A DNA stretch of 64,000 nucleotides from Melanocharis versteri (taxonomy: Eukaryota; Chordata; Aves; Passeriformes; Melanocharitidae). Under the pieces are notes generated by a model, which searched no databases, had not been told where the DNA came from, and worked only from the letters and a program-made list of their open reading frames with translations. Every line of letters starts with the position of its first letter. The first letter of the stretch is position 1. The stretch spans positions 62,001 to 126,000 of the forward strand of contig VZTG01004202.1 of assembly GCA_013397845.1 (NCBI GenBank), read 5' to 3'. Position numbers and translations under genes: made by a program. Shown in pieces: positions 1 to 13,010 of the stretch.

Positions 1-1481
1 CTGCAGTCCCAGCCCCGTTGCGCAGCATGGCCGGAGCCGTGTGTGCCCCTCGGATGTGGCAGGAGCCTGAAATCCTCCTCCAGAATAGGAAAGGGTGCCA
101 CAACTTCCCCCTGGCTCCGAGCACTTCTCCTTTTGGCACAGCACACGGAAGGTGGAGTAAGAAGATCTCTGAAATTGCAGAAGTGTGGGTTGCTCTTGGA
201 AACGGTGTCCCTGGGCAGAGCCCGTGGCCTGGGGAGGAGGATTTGCGTGGGGATGGATTCAGCTCCTGGCCCGGGGCTCCCTCCTCAGCCGCAAAGCGTC
301 GGAATGTCGGGAGAGCCAGAGGACGGGAGGCTGCAGGCACCGCAGGCCTTGCTCCAGGAGCTGCCTTCTCCTGTTTTTTCCACCCTTGGGAACCACCATC
401 TCATGTCCTTGCTCAGCCATGGGTTGTTTTAGATGTTGTGGAATGCTGCTGATCTCCACAGGGTTGTTCCCACTCGGAGATGATTTCTCCTGGGCTCCCC
501 GGGAGGGAGGGCCCTCAGCCGGGCCTGGGCTGTGCCTGTGGGGCTGCTCGCGGCCCTTCCACTGGGAGCTGCTGCACAGGGACTGAGGCTGCCGGGGTTT
601 TGGCTGGAATTTTCTTTGACCTCATTTGATTACCAAGCCCTACGTGCTCAGCACTAGGGCAGAACATCCCAGGGAAATTAGCTTATGCAAAAATACCCAG
701 AGCCGGTGCATTTCCAGAGACACAAAGGACTTTCCAAGGTCACACCACAGATTCTGAGCCTGGGAACAACTCCCAGGGCAGCTGAGGGAGGAGAGGAGGA
801 GTGGACCCATGGGGGAGAGCAGCAGCAGTTTGGGACATGCTGTGGGTGGAGATGATTGAGAAGGCGTCACCTTGTCCCTGTGGGCTCCAGGGTCCCACAG
901 CAACGCTTCCCCTCCAGCCTGGGCTGGGCTCAGGGCTCCTGCTGCTGCTGCTGCTGGGGGTCTGCGGAAAGGAAAAAGGAGCATCCCCAGCGAGGGGAGC
1001 AGCTTGAGCCCCCAGCTCTGCTGCCTGCTGGAGCCAGGTGTTCTCCACCTGTTCAGAGAGGGAGACGCTGGGAGGGGCTGGAGGGAAAGCTGGGAGTGTG
1101 TGAGGAGAGGAGGTGCCACCACAGGGAAGTGTCTGTGAGGGCTGGCAGCAGGAACGGGCAGAGTGGAGCAGTCCGGGGTGGCACAAGAGCTGCTGCAGCC
1201 CCTCTGTGCTCTCCCCACATCTCCAGGGGGTGGCCCTGACACCTTGGGTGAGTTTCCTTTTCTCCTCTCAGCTTTTCCCAAACCTTTGTCTTGCCAAGGG
1301 CACAGTGAAGCAGCAGATCCATGGCTGGGGCCAGAGCCATGAGGACATCTTCGTATGGGATGGGATGAAGGATCATGGTCAGTAGCAGTAAGGGACAAAT
1401 GTTGGATCCCTTTGATGCAGATTTAACCCCAAATCTCTTGGTTCTGTGTGGGCCCCTCAGAGCTGAGTCCTCTGCCAGGTG

Positions 1482-1603
1482 ATGCCTTGTTCTGGGGGTG
1501 AGCAGCTCTTCCCGCTTGGGGGGTATCCTAAAGCTCTGTGTTTCAAAGACTTTGTCGGGTTTTTTGCCTTCCTCAGCTTGAACTGTAACAGCTGCGCCTG
1601 GGA
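1482..1603 (+). repeat. Inverted repeat arm 1 (about 122 bp)
   Basis: Contains CTCTTCCCGCTTGGGGGGTA and TTTCAAAGACTTTGTCGGGT. The reverse complement recurs at 2808-2930 with about 80% identity by eye. The element is not identified; a dispersed repeat is likely. Confidence 0.8.
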
Positions 1604-2807
1604 TAAGCACTTAGAAGCCTTAATTGCAATTATGAATCTTCCTCTGTTCCCAGGTCTCCCCTAATTGGCTTCCTGTGTGAACTTCCAGAGCTGGTAAAAA
1701 CAAAACTGCTGTTTTTGTGAAGGAGCTGCTGGCGTGAGACTCCCGAGCCCAAATAAAGCCGGGCTCAGCCGGGCCCTGTGCGCTGCTGTGCCCAGATGCT
1801 CACAAGGGTGGCATTATATCAAACCTAAGCTGATTTACATGCTTGCATTTGCAAAGTGCTAATCTAGTGGGATTTTTTTTCTTTCCCCCTCCTCTCCTTT
1901 TCTTTTCAGCCCCCTCTAATCTCCTGCTCTCCCTGCCAGGTTCCCAGCTCCTTTGGCTGGAATAGGCCCCAGCTAAATCCTTTATCTGTCTATTTGGCAG
2001 CCCCGGGTGCAGTAGTTAGCAAACGAGTGACACTTTTCCTGGCTCATTAATTAGATTTTCTGAGCTGAGTACTTGCTGCAGCAGCAAGAGTCTGGACCAG
2101 GCAGTTCTGTATTCTGTTTCTTAGAAATTTGGGGTTTAAAAAAAACCCAGCTCCAAGGCAGTTCTGGTCCCAGTGGTCAAATCCACAGCTCCCCTGCTTG
2201 CACTGCTGCTGGAACACGTGGCTTTCTCGTGTGCAGCTTTATTTCTGCAATTTGCTGCTGCATGGGCAGTTCTGGTTGTGTGTCATTGTTGTGCTGCTCA
2301 GAAAGTTTGAGGATGGGTGGCTGGGTACTGTGCTGGGCGCCCGTGGCAGGATATCTTGGTTAAGGTAAGTGGTTCTTGTGGGTTAGAAATAACCTCGGTG
2401 AAGCATTAGGATGTTTTTACGTATTGTAAAAATGCTTTTTGGCATGTCCTGCTCTGCCAGCTTTGCCTGCTAGGTTTAGAAATGGGATTGGGAAGGTTAC
2501 AGTAGGAAATGAAAGGGAGAGGATGAAAGAAAATTCTGGTCCACCTTTACCTGCCACTGCTTTGCAGCTGAGGGACTGCTGAGCAGGAGCCTCTGCCCCT
2601 CCTGTTGGAGGGGAAACTGAGGCACAGAGAGGTCTCACCAACCTCTGGGCTTTGATTGTGGACTTGTGGTTCCCTCTGGAAGCACTGGACAACACCAGCT
2701 TGTGTTGTCTTGGCCTGGGGGCTGAGCAGTCTGGGAGGGTGATGAGTTTTGGGGCCTTGTCGCCCACTTGCCAGGCACTGGGACACCCTGGGGACGCTGA
2801 GGGATGC

Positions 2808-2930
2808 TCCCAGTGCTCCTGAGTTACAGCTCAAGCTGGGGAAGGGAAAAAACCCAACGAAGTCTTTGAAACATGGAGCTTTAAGATACCCCCCAAGCTG
2901 GAAGAGCTCCTCACCCCTAGAACACCAGGC
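2808..2930 (-). repeat. Inverted repeat arm 2 (about 123 bp)
   Basis: Contains AACCCAACGAAGTCTTTGAA and ATACCCCCCAAGCTGGAAGA, the reverse complement of arm 1, 1.2 kb away. Flanks outside the arms show no similarity. Confidence 0.8.
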
Positions 2931-3299
2931 TTCTGCATGACCCCAGCCAACCATGGGCAAATAATTCATTTCAGTTTTGGATGCTTATGCCAACAAAGTG
3001 CCCTGCACACGAGGAACTCAACCACTGCCCATCACGGCGTGCGGAAACAGAGCCGCCGCAGTTCCTGGAAGGCGTTTTGTAGGCACAGAGCTGGGGGAGG
3101 AGAGCAGAAGTATCTGCGAGGTGTCACAGAGCTGTGCCCGAAAGCACTTTGCACTTCACCCACGCGAGAGCTGCCCTCCCTGAGCAGCAGCGAGTGTTTA
3201 TCCAGCGCGGACCCACCGCCGGGACAGGCGAACTGCCGCTAATTGGCTACCTCTAGAGGCGCAGGGGCCAGGCCGGCTAATTAGCCGGGTCTTTACACC

Positions 3300-3506
3300 T
3301 CCGCTGGTAAACTCGGAGAGTGCAGGATGTTCCCGGACGGAGACGACCCCCATCAGCTCGCGGAGTCTTTTGATCCCTGCCGGGGGCAAGCCTGGAGCTG
3401 CAACTGGGAGCTACCAGCCTAATCTCTGGCAAAATAACCTCGTAGCTATTTGGAGTTCACATTTCGAAGTTAAAAAGCACAGAAATAACTTGAGGTCTCC
3501 CCGGAG
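3300..3506 (+). other. Candidate untranslated first exon of PIK3R5
   Basis: Moderately CpG-containing sequence ending at CCCCGGAG|GTAAGTGAG, a full-consensus donor. The PIK3R5 ATG exon requires an upstream exon because its acceptor ends at 12900. Other good donors exist (for example 2365), so the choice is weak. Confidence 0.2.
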
Positions 3507-3846
3507 GTAAGTGAGAAGGCGAGTAAGTTGCTGCCAGCCCGGGAATGGTTGGGTGGGAAATCGGGATCTGCCCCGAGCCTCCCTCTGTGCTGGCAGAGTG
3601 ACCTCACTTGCCTCAACCTGTGCTGTTTCTATTTCTAAAAAATTAAATTAAAAAAAAAAAAGGACCATCCAGGCACCTCACAGCAACAGTCCCGAGTGCC
3701 CAGCTGAATTCAGGTGCAACCTGAGCTGTGAGTGCTGCAGGTTAGAATAGTAAGGTGGAAAAGCTGAGAAAAGCATAGGATAATTCTGGTGACTGGATTT
3801 TGTAGCAGCTCTGAGGGGGGAATGCTCAGGGTTTAAGGTGCCCTCG

Positions 3847-4095
3847 GGATCACAGAATTCCAGGATGGGTCAGGCTGGAAGGGATCCCAGTGGCTCATCT
3901 CCAGGAGGGCCATCCCAGAGCACAGGCCACAGGATTGTGTCCAGGCAGCTCTGGGATATCCCCAGCGAGGACTCTCCACCCCACTCTGGTCTCTGTTCAG
4001 GGCTCGGGCACTGCCCAGGGCAGAAGTTGTGCCTCCTGTGCAGGGGCATTCCTGGGAAGTTCCCCACTCTGATCCAGGTGTTTCAGCTGCCCATG
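3847..4095 (-). mobile_element. CR1 LINE fragment (antisense)
   Basis: Begins with TCACAGAATTCCAGGATGGG and CTGGAAGGGATCCCAGTGGC, the reverse complement of a CR1 3' end (ATTCTRTGATTCTRTGA type), followed by diverged CR1 3' sequence. CR1 copies in birds are typically 5'-truncated. Confidence 0.7.
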
Positions 4096-7000
4096 CCATG
4101 GGGTTAAAGCCTTGTTCTCAATCACAGGGAGTGGGTATGAGTGGCAGTGACTGGGGAGTTCTGGAGACACAGGAGCACCATTAGAGCTTGGGATTTTGGC
4201 TGTCTCAGGGATGCTGCAGGAAGGCAAACCAGCACAGGAGCATCCTTGGGGGCAGGTTCCCACCTGGGTACCACTTCTCCCAGCAAAAACTGGTCCCCAG
4301 GAGAACTGGCCTGCTGGGGGCTTGCTCTTTGCTACGTGAATCTAAACTGGTGTGTGGAGCAAAATGCCTCATTTGACCAGAAATGAGAGGTTTCATTTTT
4401 TTCAGGCTTGATTTTTGCTTTTTGAATCACAGTCAGATGAGGGCAAACACTGTTTTGAAATGATGAGTTGCGAGGTTTTGTTCTGAGTCCTTGAGACCCC
4501 CTCTCTCTACGTCTCTCCTTGTGCACCCTCTGGGCAGATGCGTTTTGTTGGAATCCTCTCCGTTCACTGAGGACTTCCCTCACCTCAAAACAGTTTCTCT
4601 GATTATTTTGTTCTTTTTGCTGAGTCTCTTGCAGCCCTGGTTTTGCTCCTCCTGTGATTCAGTTTGCTGCTTTGGTTGCACACCCTTGGGACAATCCTAA
4701 ATTTCAGGTCAAGCATCTCCGTTATCACCAAGGCTGCTCCTGAGGCCGCCTCCGTCCCCGCTGACCTGCAGGAGGGACGTGGCAAAGGTGCCTCCTTGGC
4801 AGCTGGTTCGTGATGCTGGGAGCCCCCACGGGCTTGTTTCACCCTGGGAGTGGTGTGAGTCCTGCTCCTGATACTCCAGCAACATCTCTGTGACTTTATC
4901 AGCTCGAGGACAGCACATCCCAGAGCAAAGGACAGCTGTGGTGGGTAGTGCTGGGACCCTTCTCCTGATATTTTGAATTTTTTTTCTTTCCGTGGAGCTT
5001 TTATCTCCAAATCTCCCAAACAAAAGCAGTTACACTTCGGAGCTGTTGTTTGTTTTTGGCCCTTGGGTTTATTTTTTTGGCGTTCACAGAGCCTTCACCT
5101 CCCAAACCCAGCCTTAAGCTCTATCTGCTAACGCAGGTAATCTCGGGGCTGGGATTTGGGAAATCCCATCGAATAACTCCGCTTTGCAGCGACACCAAGG
5201 GCTTGGATAGAGGGCTTTGAGTGCGGCTGACTCGTCTTAGGCTTTTCTGAGCCTCCTGTGGGTTTCCTGCTCTGATCCCGGAGCCGAGGCTGCTCGGGGC
5301 CAGGCTGTGCCGGGAGGGGCTGGGGCGATAAAACCACTCGTGATCAGCGAGCCCAGCGCTGCCGCTGCGGGCTCGGGGCGCTGAGCCCCGGCAGCCTCTC
5401 CCGCAGGGCTCGCAGCTCAGGGCGCTCCCACACCAGGGCCACCCCTCCCCTGGCTGTGCTCAGGCTGGGGGATTTGGGGATATTCGGGTGGCGTTGCTAG
5501 GGGTTACGCGGTGCTGAGCGCTGCCAGTGTCATACGTGCGGTTGTTCTGTCCCCCGTCCCTCTCTTGCCCTCCTCGGGTCTTTTTGCCTCTCAGAGCTCG
5601 CTGGGGTCGCCCTTCTCTGAGAGCGAACCACGGGAGGGACTGCGGGGCCAGGCTGCGACAGACACCCTGAGCAAGAAAAGTCAGTCCTGCCTGCTCTGCA
5701 GAGAGGCCATGTCTGGATTTGGGATTTTGCCCCCGTCTGGCACCCAGGGCACACAGCTCTCCCTATCTCCAGGTTTTAGCTGGGGTTCGATGCCTCAGGT
5801 GTGGGTTTGCTCGTGAAGACAAAGAATTAGACACAACTGATGGCCAGAGGCTGCTCATTTCAGGCAGATGGCAGAGCACTTCTCTTATTTCTGCCTCTCC
5901 TGGATGTTGTTTTTCCCTTGCTTGGATGATGATCCATCCTTTGGTTGCAGACTATTTTTAAACTCTTTCCTAAGCTGGAGACCTTTCTCCTCTGACTGCA
6001 GATCTTTCTGTCACATCCTGGTGCTGTGTGGCCATGGTCAGCCCGACAGACAGAGCAGCAGAACTGACACCCAGACATGCAGTTGTTAGGTCAGGCTGAA
6101 CTTCCCCGCTGTCTGACAGGGATCTCTCTGTGCCCTGGCCACCATTCTGCCTTCCCACAGAGCCACCTGCTTCTGGGAATGGGAACTGGGAGTTAATTTG
6201 GCCTTCTTTGTGCAAAGCAGCATCTCAGGGCTTACATCCATGGCTGGGCTCCTCCACTCCAGCTCTGTGCAGCCGCGAGTCGGGTGATGTTGGGGATGTT
6301 GCACTTGGTGGAGAGGGACAGGCAGGGCACAGTGCCCATCGTGGGTGTCCCTCACGGGAGCTGAGCAGCCCCAGGTATGTGGCTCACAAAGCTGCGTGAC
6401 TGTAGCTGGTGGCAGTTTGAGATGAATCACAGGTCACCTCTCAGTTTCTCGGGCTGGGCTCAGCCCCCCTTCCTGCACTGCTGCCAAGGACACCCCCTGC
6501 CCCATGGTGCCCACCATGGGTGCCCAGCTGGCACGGGGGGGCAGGCAGCCAGCCCTGGGTGTAAGACCTGGGTACTGCTTTGCCCCTGTTGTGTCACATT
6601 TTGTAAGTGCTGTTTGACACTCAGAGGACTCCGAAACTGCTTTTGCACGTTAGGTGCTTTCCCTGCCCCGTGGTGGGAACCCCTCCTTCAGCCCAGTTCT
6701 CAGAGACAGTGAGAACAGGGAGCGATCTCTGGCTCTGAGGGAGCTCTGCAGTTGTGGCTCTTTGAGAGCTCTCCAGCTCTCACATTTTTGGTGTAAATGA
6801 GGCTTTGCAGTTCAGAAAGGCTGCTTGGGTAGGGCTTGGTCCTGGTCTTTCTCTCAAGGGAGCTGCCAGGCTGGTACCTCTCCTCTTCCAAAAACACCAT
6901 TTCCTACCAATAAATCAGAATTTAGCTTCCTCCTGTGAGCAGTGGGATGTCCTGTGTCATTCCTGCCCCTCAGCACCGTTATCCTGCAGGCACAGGTGCT

Positions 7001-10000
7001 CTTGTTATTCCAGAAGCAGATTTTCTTCTTGCGCCAGGAGTTTTATCTTCTGCTTTCAGATGAAATCACTGCCTAAACCTCTCTTTCCCATTTCACTTCC
7101 AAGCACTGCAGTTTGCTCAGAATCCTGCATTATGTGCCAATCCGAGAGCAGTTTTAAGGTTGATATATATATTTATATCATGTGTATGATTCATAAGGTT
7201 CATGTCATGGCTTGCTACTCATCTATTCCATCAAGGCTTTGTACTTGTGCATGTCAAGCTGCCCCAGAGTTGGGGACAAATTGCTGTGAAAATCTTCCTT
7301 TCAGAGCTGTTCTCAAATAGGTCTCACCTGTTGCTGGTGGGATCTCCAGGCTCCCAGTCCAGTCCTTCCCAGTAGAGATCCATCCCTGCAGCAGGGCAGT
7401 TGGAATGTGGGGTTTGCCAGTGCTGAGCAGCTCATTCCTGCTGCAATTTTCCATATCAGAGTGGCTGATGAACCCCCCAGACACCCTGAGTGTCCAGGAG
7501 AACAAATACTTCGGGTGTTTCCTGTTCAAACCAATCCCAATGGACCTTTGGGTGCTTTTCACCTTCTGAAAAACCGCCTTGGTCTGGGTGTCTGAGTCCC
7601 CAGTGTGCCACCAGTGCCCTTCTGTGTGGAAAACTTCTCCTTGTGCTCCCTGCACTCCTGGATTGTGGATCCTCCTCACCAACCCCTGGCTGTGCTCTGT
7701 CTCCTTGAAGCTGTTCCTGCTCTGATTCATTCCTGGTACCCTGAGGGCAGGAGGCAATCACAGCATTGCCCCAGTGGTTTTAATTCACCCCCATCCTGCC
7801 CTTCCAGCCCCGTGCTGGGTGATCCTGTCCTGCTGTCCCTCTCCAACAGCCTCTGTCACCGGTTCACCGCCTCAGTCCTGCTCTGGATGTGCCTTGCTCA
7901 GAAATCCATCCCCAGGGTCGTCATGTCCCACCTGGAGTAGAGCAGGAATGAGATGTCCCCCTTCCTGTACAGCTCTCCTGTGGATTGATCTCCAGGTGGT
8001 GGAGCTGGGCTGGTGCAGACAGCATTAAATGGCAGTTTTTTGCTTCAGATTCTTCTTTATGACCTGGAAGAAGAGACTTCATTTCTGGTCTCCTCTTCCT
8101 GTCCTCCTCCACATCCCAAGAAAAGGAGGAAGATAACAGAGCGGGGATAATGTGGGGTTTTTCTTGGTTTTGTTTGCCTGTTGGTTGGGTTTTGCTGTAA
8201 GTACAGCAGGCAGCACCATGGGGACCTTGCTGTGGGTCACATTCGTCATCTGTCCTGTTGCAAGTCATTTGGCTCCTCGCTTCATGGACAAGAAAAGGGG
8301 AAGTCCCATGGGGTGTCCAGGCACTGCTGTGGTTGGCTCCTGAAGAAATCAGACCCTGGGACAATTTTTTCAGTCCTATTCCTTGCTCTCAAGCCTCTGT
8401 CACCACCTGGGCACAGGAGTGATGCTCCCCGCAAGCCAACACAGCTTGGGTGAGTCAGGAGGGTGCAGGTGGATCTGCAGAGATGGGAGTGGTGACACAT
8501 CCATGGATTTCTTGTGTTTCCTCTCTGTAGCCTCATCAGAGGCTGCTTTTGGTCAGTTTGTCCCTGGTCAGGATTCAGGGCTTGGTCTGGGTTTTGGGAG
8601 CAATTCTCTGTGTTCCTTCTCTGCTGCCTCTTCCCCTGTTGGCTCAGGGAGTGGGGACACCCTGGGGTGAGGGCTTGCAGCCTCAAAGGAGTGAATGTCA
8701 CCTGTGGTCCCTGCCATGGCTTGGTGTGTCCTTATCCTCAGTGTCACAGCAGCTTCTGCCCCCGCTCAGCGGGACAGGAACCTGGCCCTATAAGGAGCCG
8801 TGTGGTGCCGGGTGTTTGGATGGCACAGCCACCTCTGCAAGCACCCTGAGAGGATGTTTGTCAAACCAGCTGCCTCCTGGATCTTCTGATACCCTGCTTT
8901 TGTGTGGTTTGAGCAAACGTCTTATCACCCTCATCTCCCTGCTCTGTGCAGAGCTCTCGCTTGGCTGATAAACACACCAAGGCTGAAGTTTTTCTTGAAA
9001 ATCGCAGCTTTCTCCCCGCACTGCCCCGTGTTCTACAAAGGCTTCCTCCAGCTGCTCCCTCCCTCGCTCCGGGTTTTTATCTTTGGTTCCTGTATGAGGG
9101 GTAGGGGAGGCAGTAAAATCTTGCAAGCAAAGAGCTGAAACCCAAGATTTTCTCCTGTAATCTAAGAAAAACAGTTTCACTGGAGGAGCAGGTACCAGGT
9201 GTGTGCTGCTCCACTGCCTGGCACAGCTTCATATCCAGGGCACAGCTCCACATCCAGCTCTTCCTCTGCAGCGAGGATGCACCTCCCAAAGCTCCTGTCC
9301 TGCCCCTTTGGGGGATGAACTGGAGGAGGCAGAAAGCTGAGGTGGAGCTCAGAGGAGCTGATGATGACCCTGCTGGGGAGCTTGTGTGAGGATCTTGCCT
9401 TGAAAAAAGCTCTGAGTAGGATCTCTTTGCTTTAAACCAAATTAAGTGATTTTCCTTCTGGTGCAGCATTAGCCCAAGCTCCTGTTTCCTTCAGCCTCAT
9501 CAGGCTTCTCGTTCTGGTTCCCCCTGTGTCTTGAGCCCTCCAGCAGCATCGATCCAGGTGCTGAGCCACATCCTGGCACCAACCCAGGTGAGGCATCCGT
9601 GTCCCTGCGCCCACTACCACTGTCCCCGAACCTGGGCAGTGCGTTCAGAGCTGCTCCCGAGAGCCAAGGGCCTTGTTTTTCCTCTCCTGTTTCCCGGTCA
9701 GGATGCTGAGCCTCAGAGCAATCGGGGCAGGAAAGGGCGTTGTCCTGCCCCGAGGGTACCCGGGGGCTTTCCGCAGTGCTGGTGGAGCAGTGGCTGCTTC
9801 CCTGCTGCAGGGTTCCCTCTGGAAAGGTCTTCGTCAGGTCTTTTCCTGCCCTCGGGCATCTCAAGGAGATGTTGCTGGGATTTGCCGTCGTGGGAGGGGA
9901 GATCTCAGCGTGTTCGTGTCGGCCCGGGTTTGCTCTCCTGGAGGAGTGGATTTTGGAGCATTTGCTGCCTGGGGTGGTGCCTCCCCAGGGCATCGCAGTG

Positions 10001-12900
10001 GAGCCCCCCAGGCCCTGGGGATTTGCCCGGCTGGATGGGTGGGAGGTGTCCTGGGGGGTGGGGTCTGATTCTCTTCACTCCTTGATTTCAGAACACCCGC
10101 TTTGGATTTGGTCTTTGAGCCCTTCCCACTGTTCCCATCGCCTGGGGGCTGTCCTGGGCTCCAGCACTGCAGAAGGAGCTCAGAGATGTCCTTTGAGTGT
10201 TGAAGATGGGACTCAGGTGGACCTTAATATAAGAAAAGGGTTTTTCCTTGCTGGAAAGGCAGCTCTGTGCCCTGTCCCAACTGTGCCAGAGCTGCTGATG
10301 TCACCTTGGCTGCTGAGGGACCTTGTGCTCCTGGGTGTGGAGCAGATCCTGAGCAGGAGAAAAGTCCTGGAAGGGAAAGGTTCGGGGCACTGACGGCAAG
10401 TGGGGGAACCCCAGTGGGTCCCAGCTGAGTGGGAAGTCCCTGTCAGGGAGCTGTGATACCCCAAGGGCTTCCCGTGACCTCCGGTGGCTTCACAGCTCAG
10501 CAGGAAAAGACCTTTTTTGTTGGTAATTCTTTTTCATACTATTTAGAAACTTTTTTTTTTTTTTTGCATTTTTACAAACTTTTTGCCTCAAGCAGGACAA
10601 GTGAAAATCTAAAACTGGTGACCAGCAAGTACCCACTTCCCACCAAGGGGTAAATGTTTACCTGTTTGGTGTTAATTAACAGAAGTATTTAATTTGTCCA
10701 TTCACCTTTCTAACTGTGACCCACAGAGATGAATGAAGCCTCTTAACTAAGCAATCTTGGATGCAAATTCCCCAAAGATCTGGCACCCATACAAGGACAA
10801 CTTCACAAATAATCTTACGATACTTCCCAAGCTGCGCTTTGGTGTGCTGGGCCTTTTCTCACTCACTTTAATCAGTGCTTTTTTAGAAAATTACTGGTTA
10901 GAAAATGATTACAAATTAATTATTATAAATTGCCCTTTTGGACACTCACCTTCAGAGGGGATAGGTTTAACCTTGCCCTGAGCCCTGACATTGGGAATTG
11001 TTGGGCATCTGCTGAAAATGGGGCAAAACCTTGAGGCAGATGGGTTTCTCTCAGGACATGGAGCTCTTCAAACCAGATGTTTTCCCTGCTGTGTGAAGAG
11101 GGCTGGGCCAACACTGGGGTCATGTCACGTGAAGGTGCTCAACACCCTCATAAAAAGCAAAGCATTTTCCAAACCCTTGACCTCAGCACTTGTTTTTCTT
11201 GGTGTTCTCAAGATGCTTAACAGGGCTCCTGGAAGTCAGATTACATTCTCTAGAACTGTCCCCTGCCCTGTCATTGTGCTCAGTGTGGGTGGCAAGGAGG
11301 GGACAGCTGGGGGAAGACACAGCAGAAAAGGTTGCAGAGTTTCTGTTTGGCTGTGGTGGACAAAGCAAGGCCTTTCCCACAGAAAATGCTTCCATAAGCG
11401 CTGCCCTGGGAGAGGAGGTTTACATTCATGTGTGGTCCCTGGCACAGCAGGAAAGAAACACCCAAAGCTGCGTCTTGTGGCTATGGCAATATCTTGGGTG
11501 TATTTTATTTTAAATTCCCAGCCTGTTGTGTGCTGAGACACGAAGGAAGGGGTAGTGGGGTTGGTGTGGGGTGCGGAGCCTGTTTCCCTCCGAGGACTGA
11601 GCTGTGCCTGAACCAAGCTGTTTTTCGAGCTGAGTGTTGCAAAGGTGTCTGTGAGTCACTCTGGGCTCTTACTCACTGCCTTTCTCCTGCCACAAGCATG
11701 ACAAAGGTGCTGGGCTGCGATTTCCCGGCTCCTTCACGCGGCACCGGAGCGTTTCTCAGCATCCTTCGCACCGTGCACAGGTAAAAGTTCTGCTGCAGAG
11801 CCCAATTCCAGGCTTTGGCAGTGGCGCACGAGAGGAGGGGCCCATGAGCCTCTCTGGGGTGAAGGAGAGCGCGTGCACTGGGCAGGTCAGTGGTGCTCAA
11901 GGTGTGTTTGCTTTCACCTCTGGGGAGCTGCTGGCGGATTCTCTCCAGCGCAGGGGCAGGGCTGGAGTTGGCTCCCTGTGTTCTCAGGGAGCTCCAGCAG
12001 CCAGGCACAGCTTTCCTGAGCCCTTTGGGGGAGCTGCTGGCAGTGAAGTGTGGGCGGAGGTGGCCGTGCTGAGTGCACGGGGCAGGGAGGGCCGTGGAGC
12101 CTCTGCCAGGATCACGGCAGCTCCTGCTCTGGGCAGGGGTAGGTGGGGCTGTGATGGGCACAGCCACTGCTGAGTACTGGCACCAAATGCTGGCCAAATG
12201 AACAGAGAATTTGGGATAACTTTTTGGAAATTATGTGGGGATGTGGCATAGGTGCTGTGCAGGGTGAAAGCAAAGGCCACCTTGCAGGTGGTTTTGTAGC
12301 ATTGGCAGCTTTTATTTCTTCTTACTTGGTTATTTTTGTGCATTTGTGTTGCTTCTAGACGAGAGGCAAAGAATGTGTGGGAAGGACCCATGCCTGTGCT
12401 TTGGGAGAGGGGGACACCTGGACACCTGGCCCAGGGTCCCTCTGGGCTGCAGGGGAGGAGGGAATGTCCACCTGGTCACCTTGGGTTGCTTGCGTTCAGG
12501 AACATTGGAGCAGTGAACCTGGGAAGTGGCTCTAATGTTCCTGGTGTCCCAGACGGGTGGATGTGGACTGGGTGGGATGAAACCTCCCTCCCCAGCACAG
12601 TCTCTGCTAGCCAAGGTTTAGGTTGCACCCTGGGCCCTGGAGGGGAGGTGGGAAGTGACAGGGCTGCAGCCACAATTTCACAATGTTCTCGCGTGCTGGG
12701 CTCACGTCGCCTTGGTGTTTTCCACCCTTGCCTCAAGGGCATGTGGACCTTTCCTTCATGTTGGCTGTGTGGCAGCAAGGGGACAGTTCTGGAGCCTTCC
12801 CTGGCCGCTTGGGGTGGGTTTGTGACCATCACCAGTGAACACTGGAGCCGTCAAGGGCAATTCTATATTAACTCTCCTCCTTCTTTCCTCTTCAATTCAG

Positions 12901-13010
12901 GAGATGAATTAAAATGCAGCACACCACGTGCACAGAGGACAGGATCTACCACGCACTGGAAAGGTGTCTCCACGGGCTTAGCAGGGACGCTGTGTCCAGC
13001 AGATGGGCTG
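12901..13010 (+). CDS. PIK3R5: PIK3R5 coding exon 1 with 13 nt of 5' UTR
   Basis: A pyrimidine-rich tract and CAG end at 12900, so an untranslated exon must lie upstream. ATG at 12914 has A at -3. The 97 coding nt encode residues 1-32 (MQHTTCTEDRIYHALERC and onward to SSRWA) and end in phase 1 at GTAGGT. The start matches the human MQPGATTCTEDRIQHALE pattern with a two-residue difference. Confidence 0.93.

Larger units (their letters stand above)
1..12900. other. Upstream flank of PIK3R5, no coding exon recognised
   Basis: Six-frame reading gives only short or low-complexity ORFs, none with a recognisable family. The stretch holds a CR1 fragment (3847-4095), an inverted repeat pair, simple repeats (CTG run near 938-957, A-run 3649-3661, T-run near 10552-10565) and AT-rich islands. 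In mammals the next gene on this side is NTN1, divergently transcribed; none of its exons is seen here. Confidence 0.6.

Noticed and set aside
1752..1757. AATAAA as the 3' end of an upstream + strand gene
   Set aside because: No coding exon or 3' UTR evidence is seen before it; a single hexamer is expected by chance.
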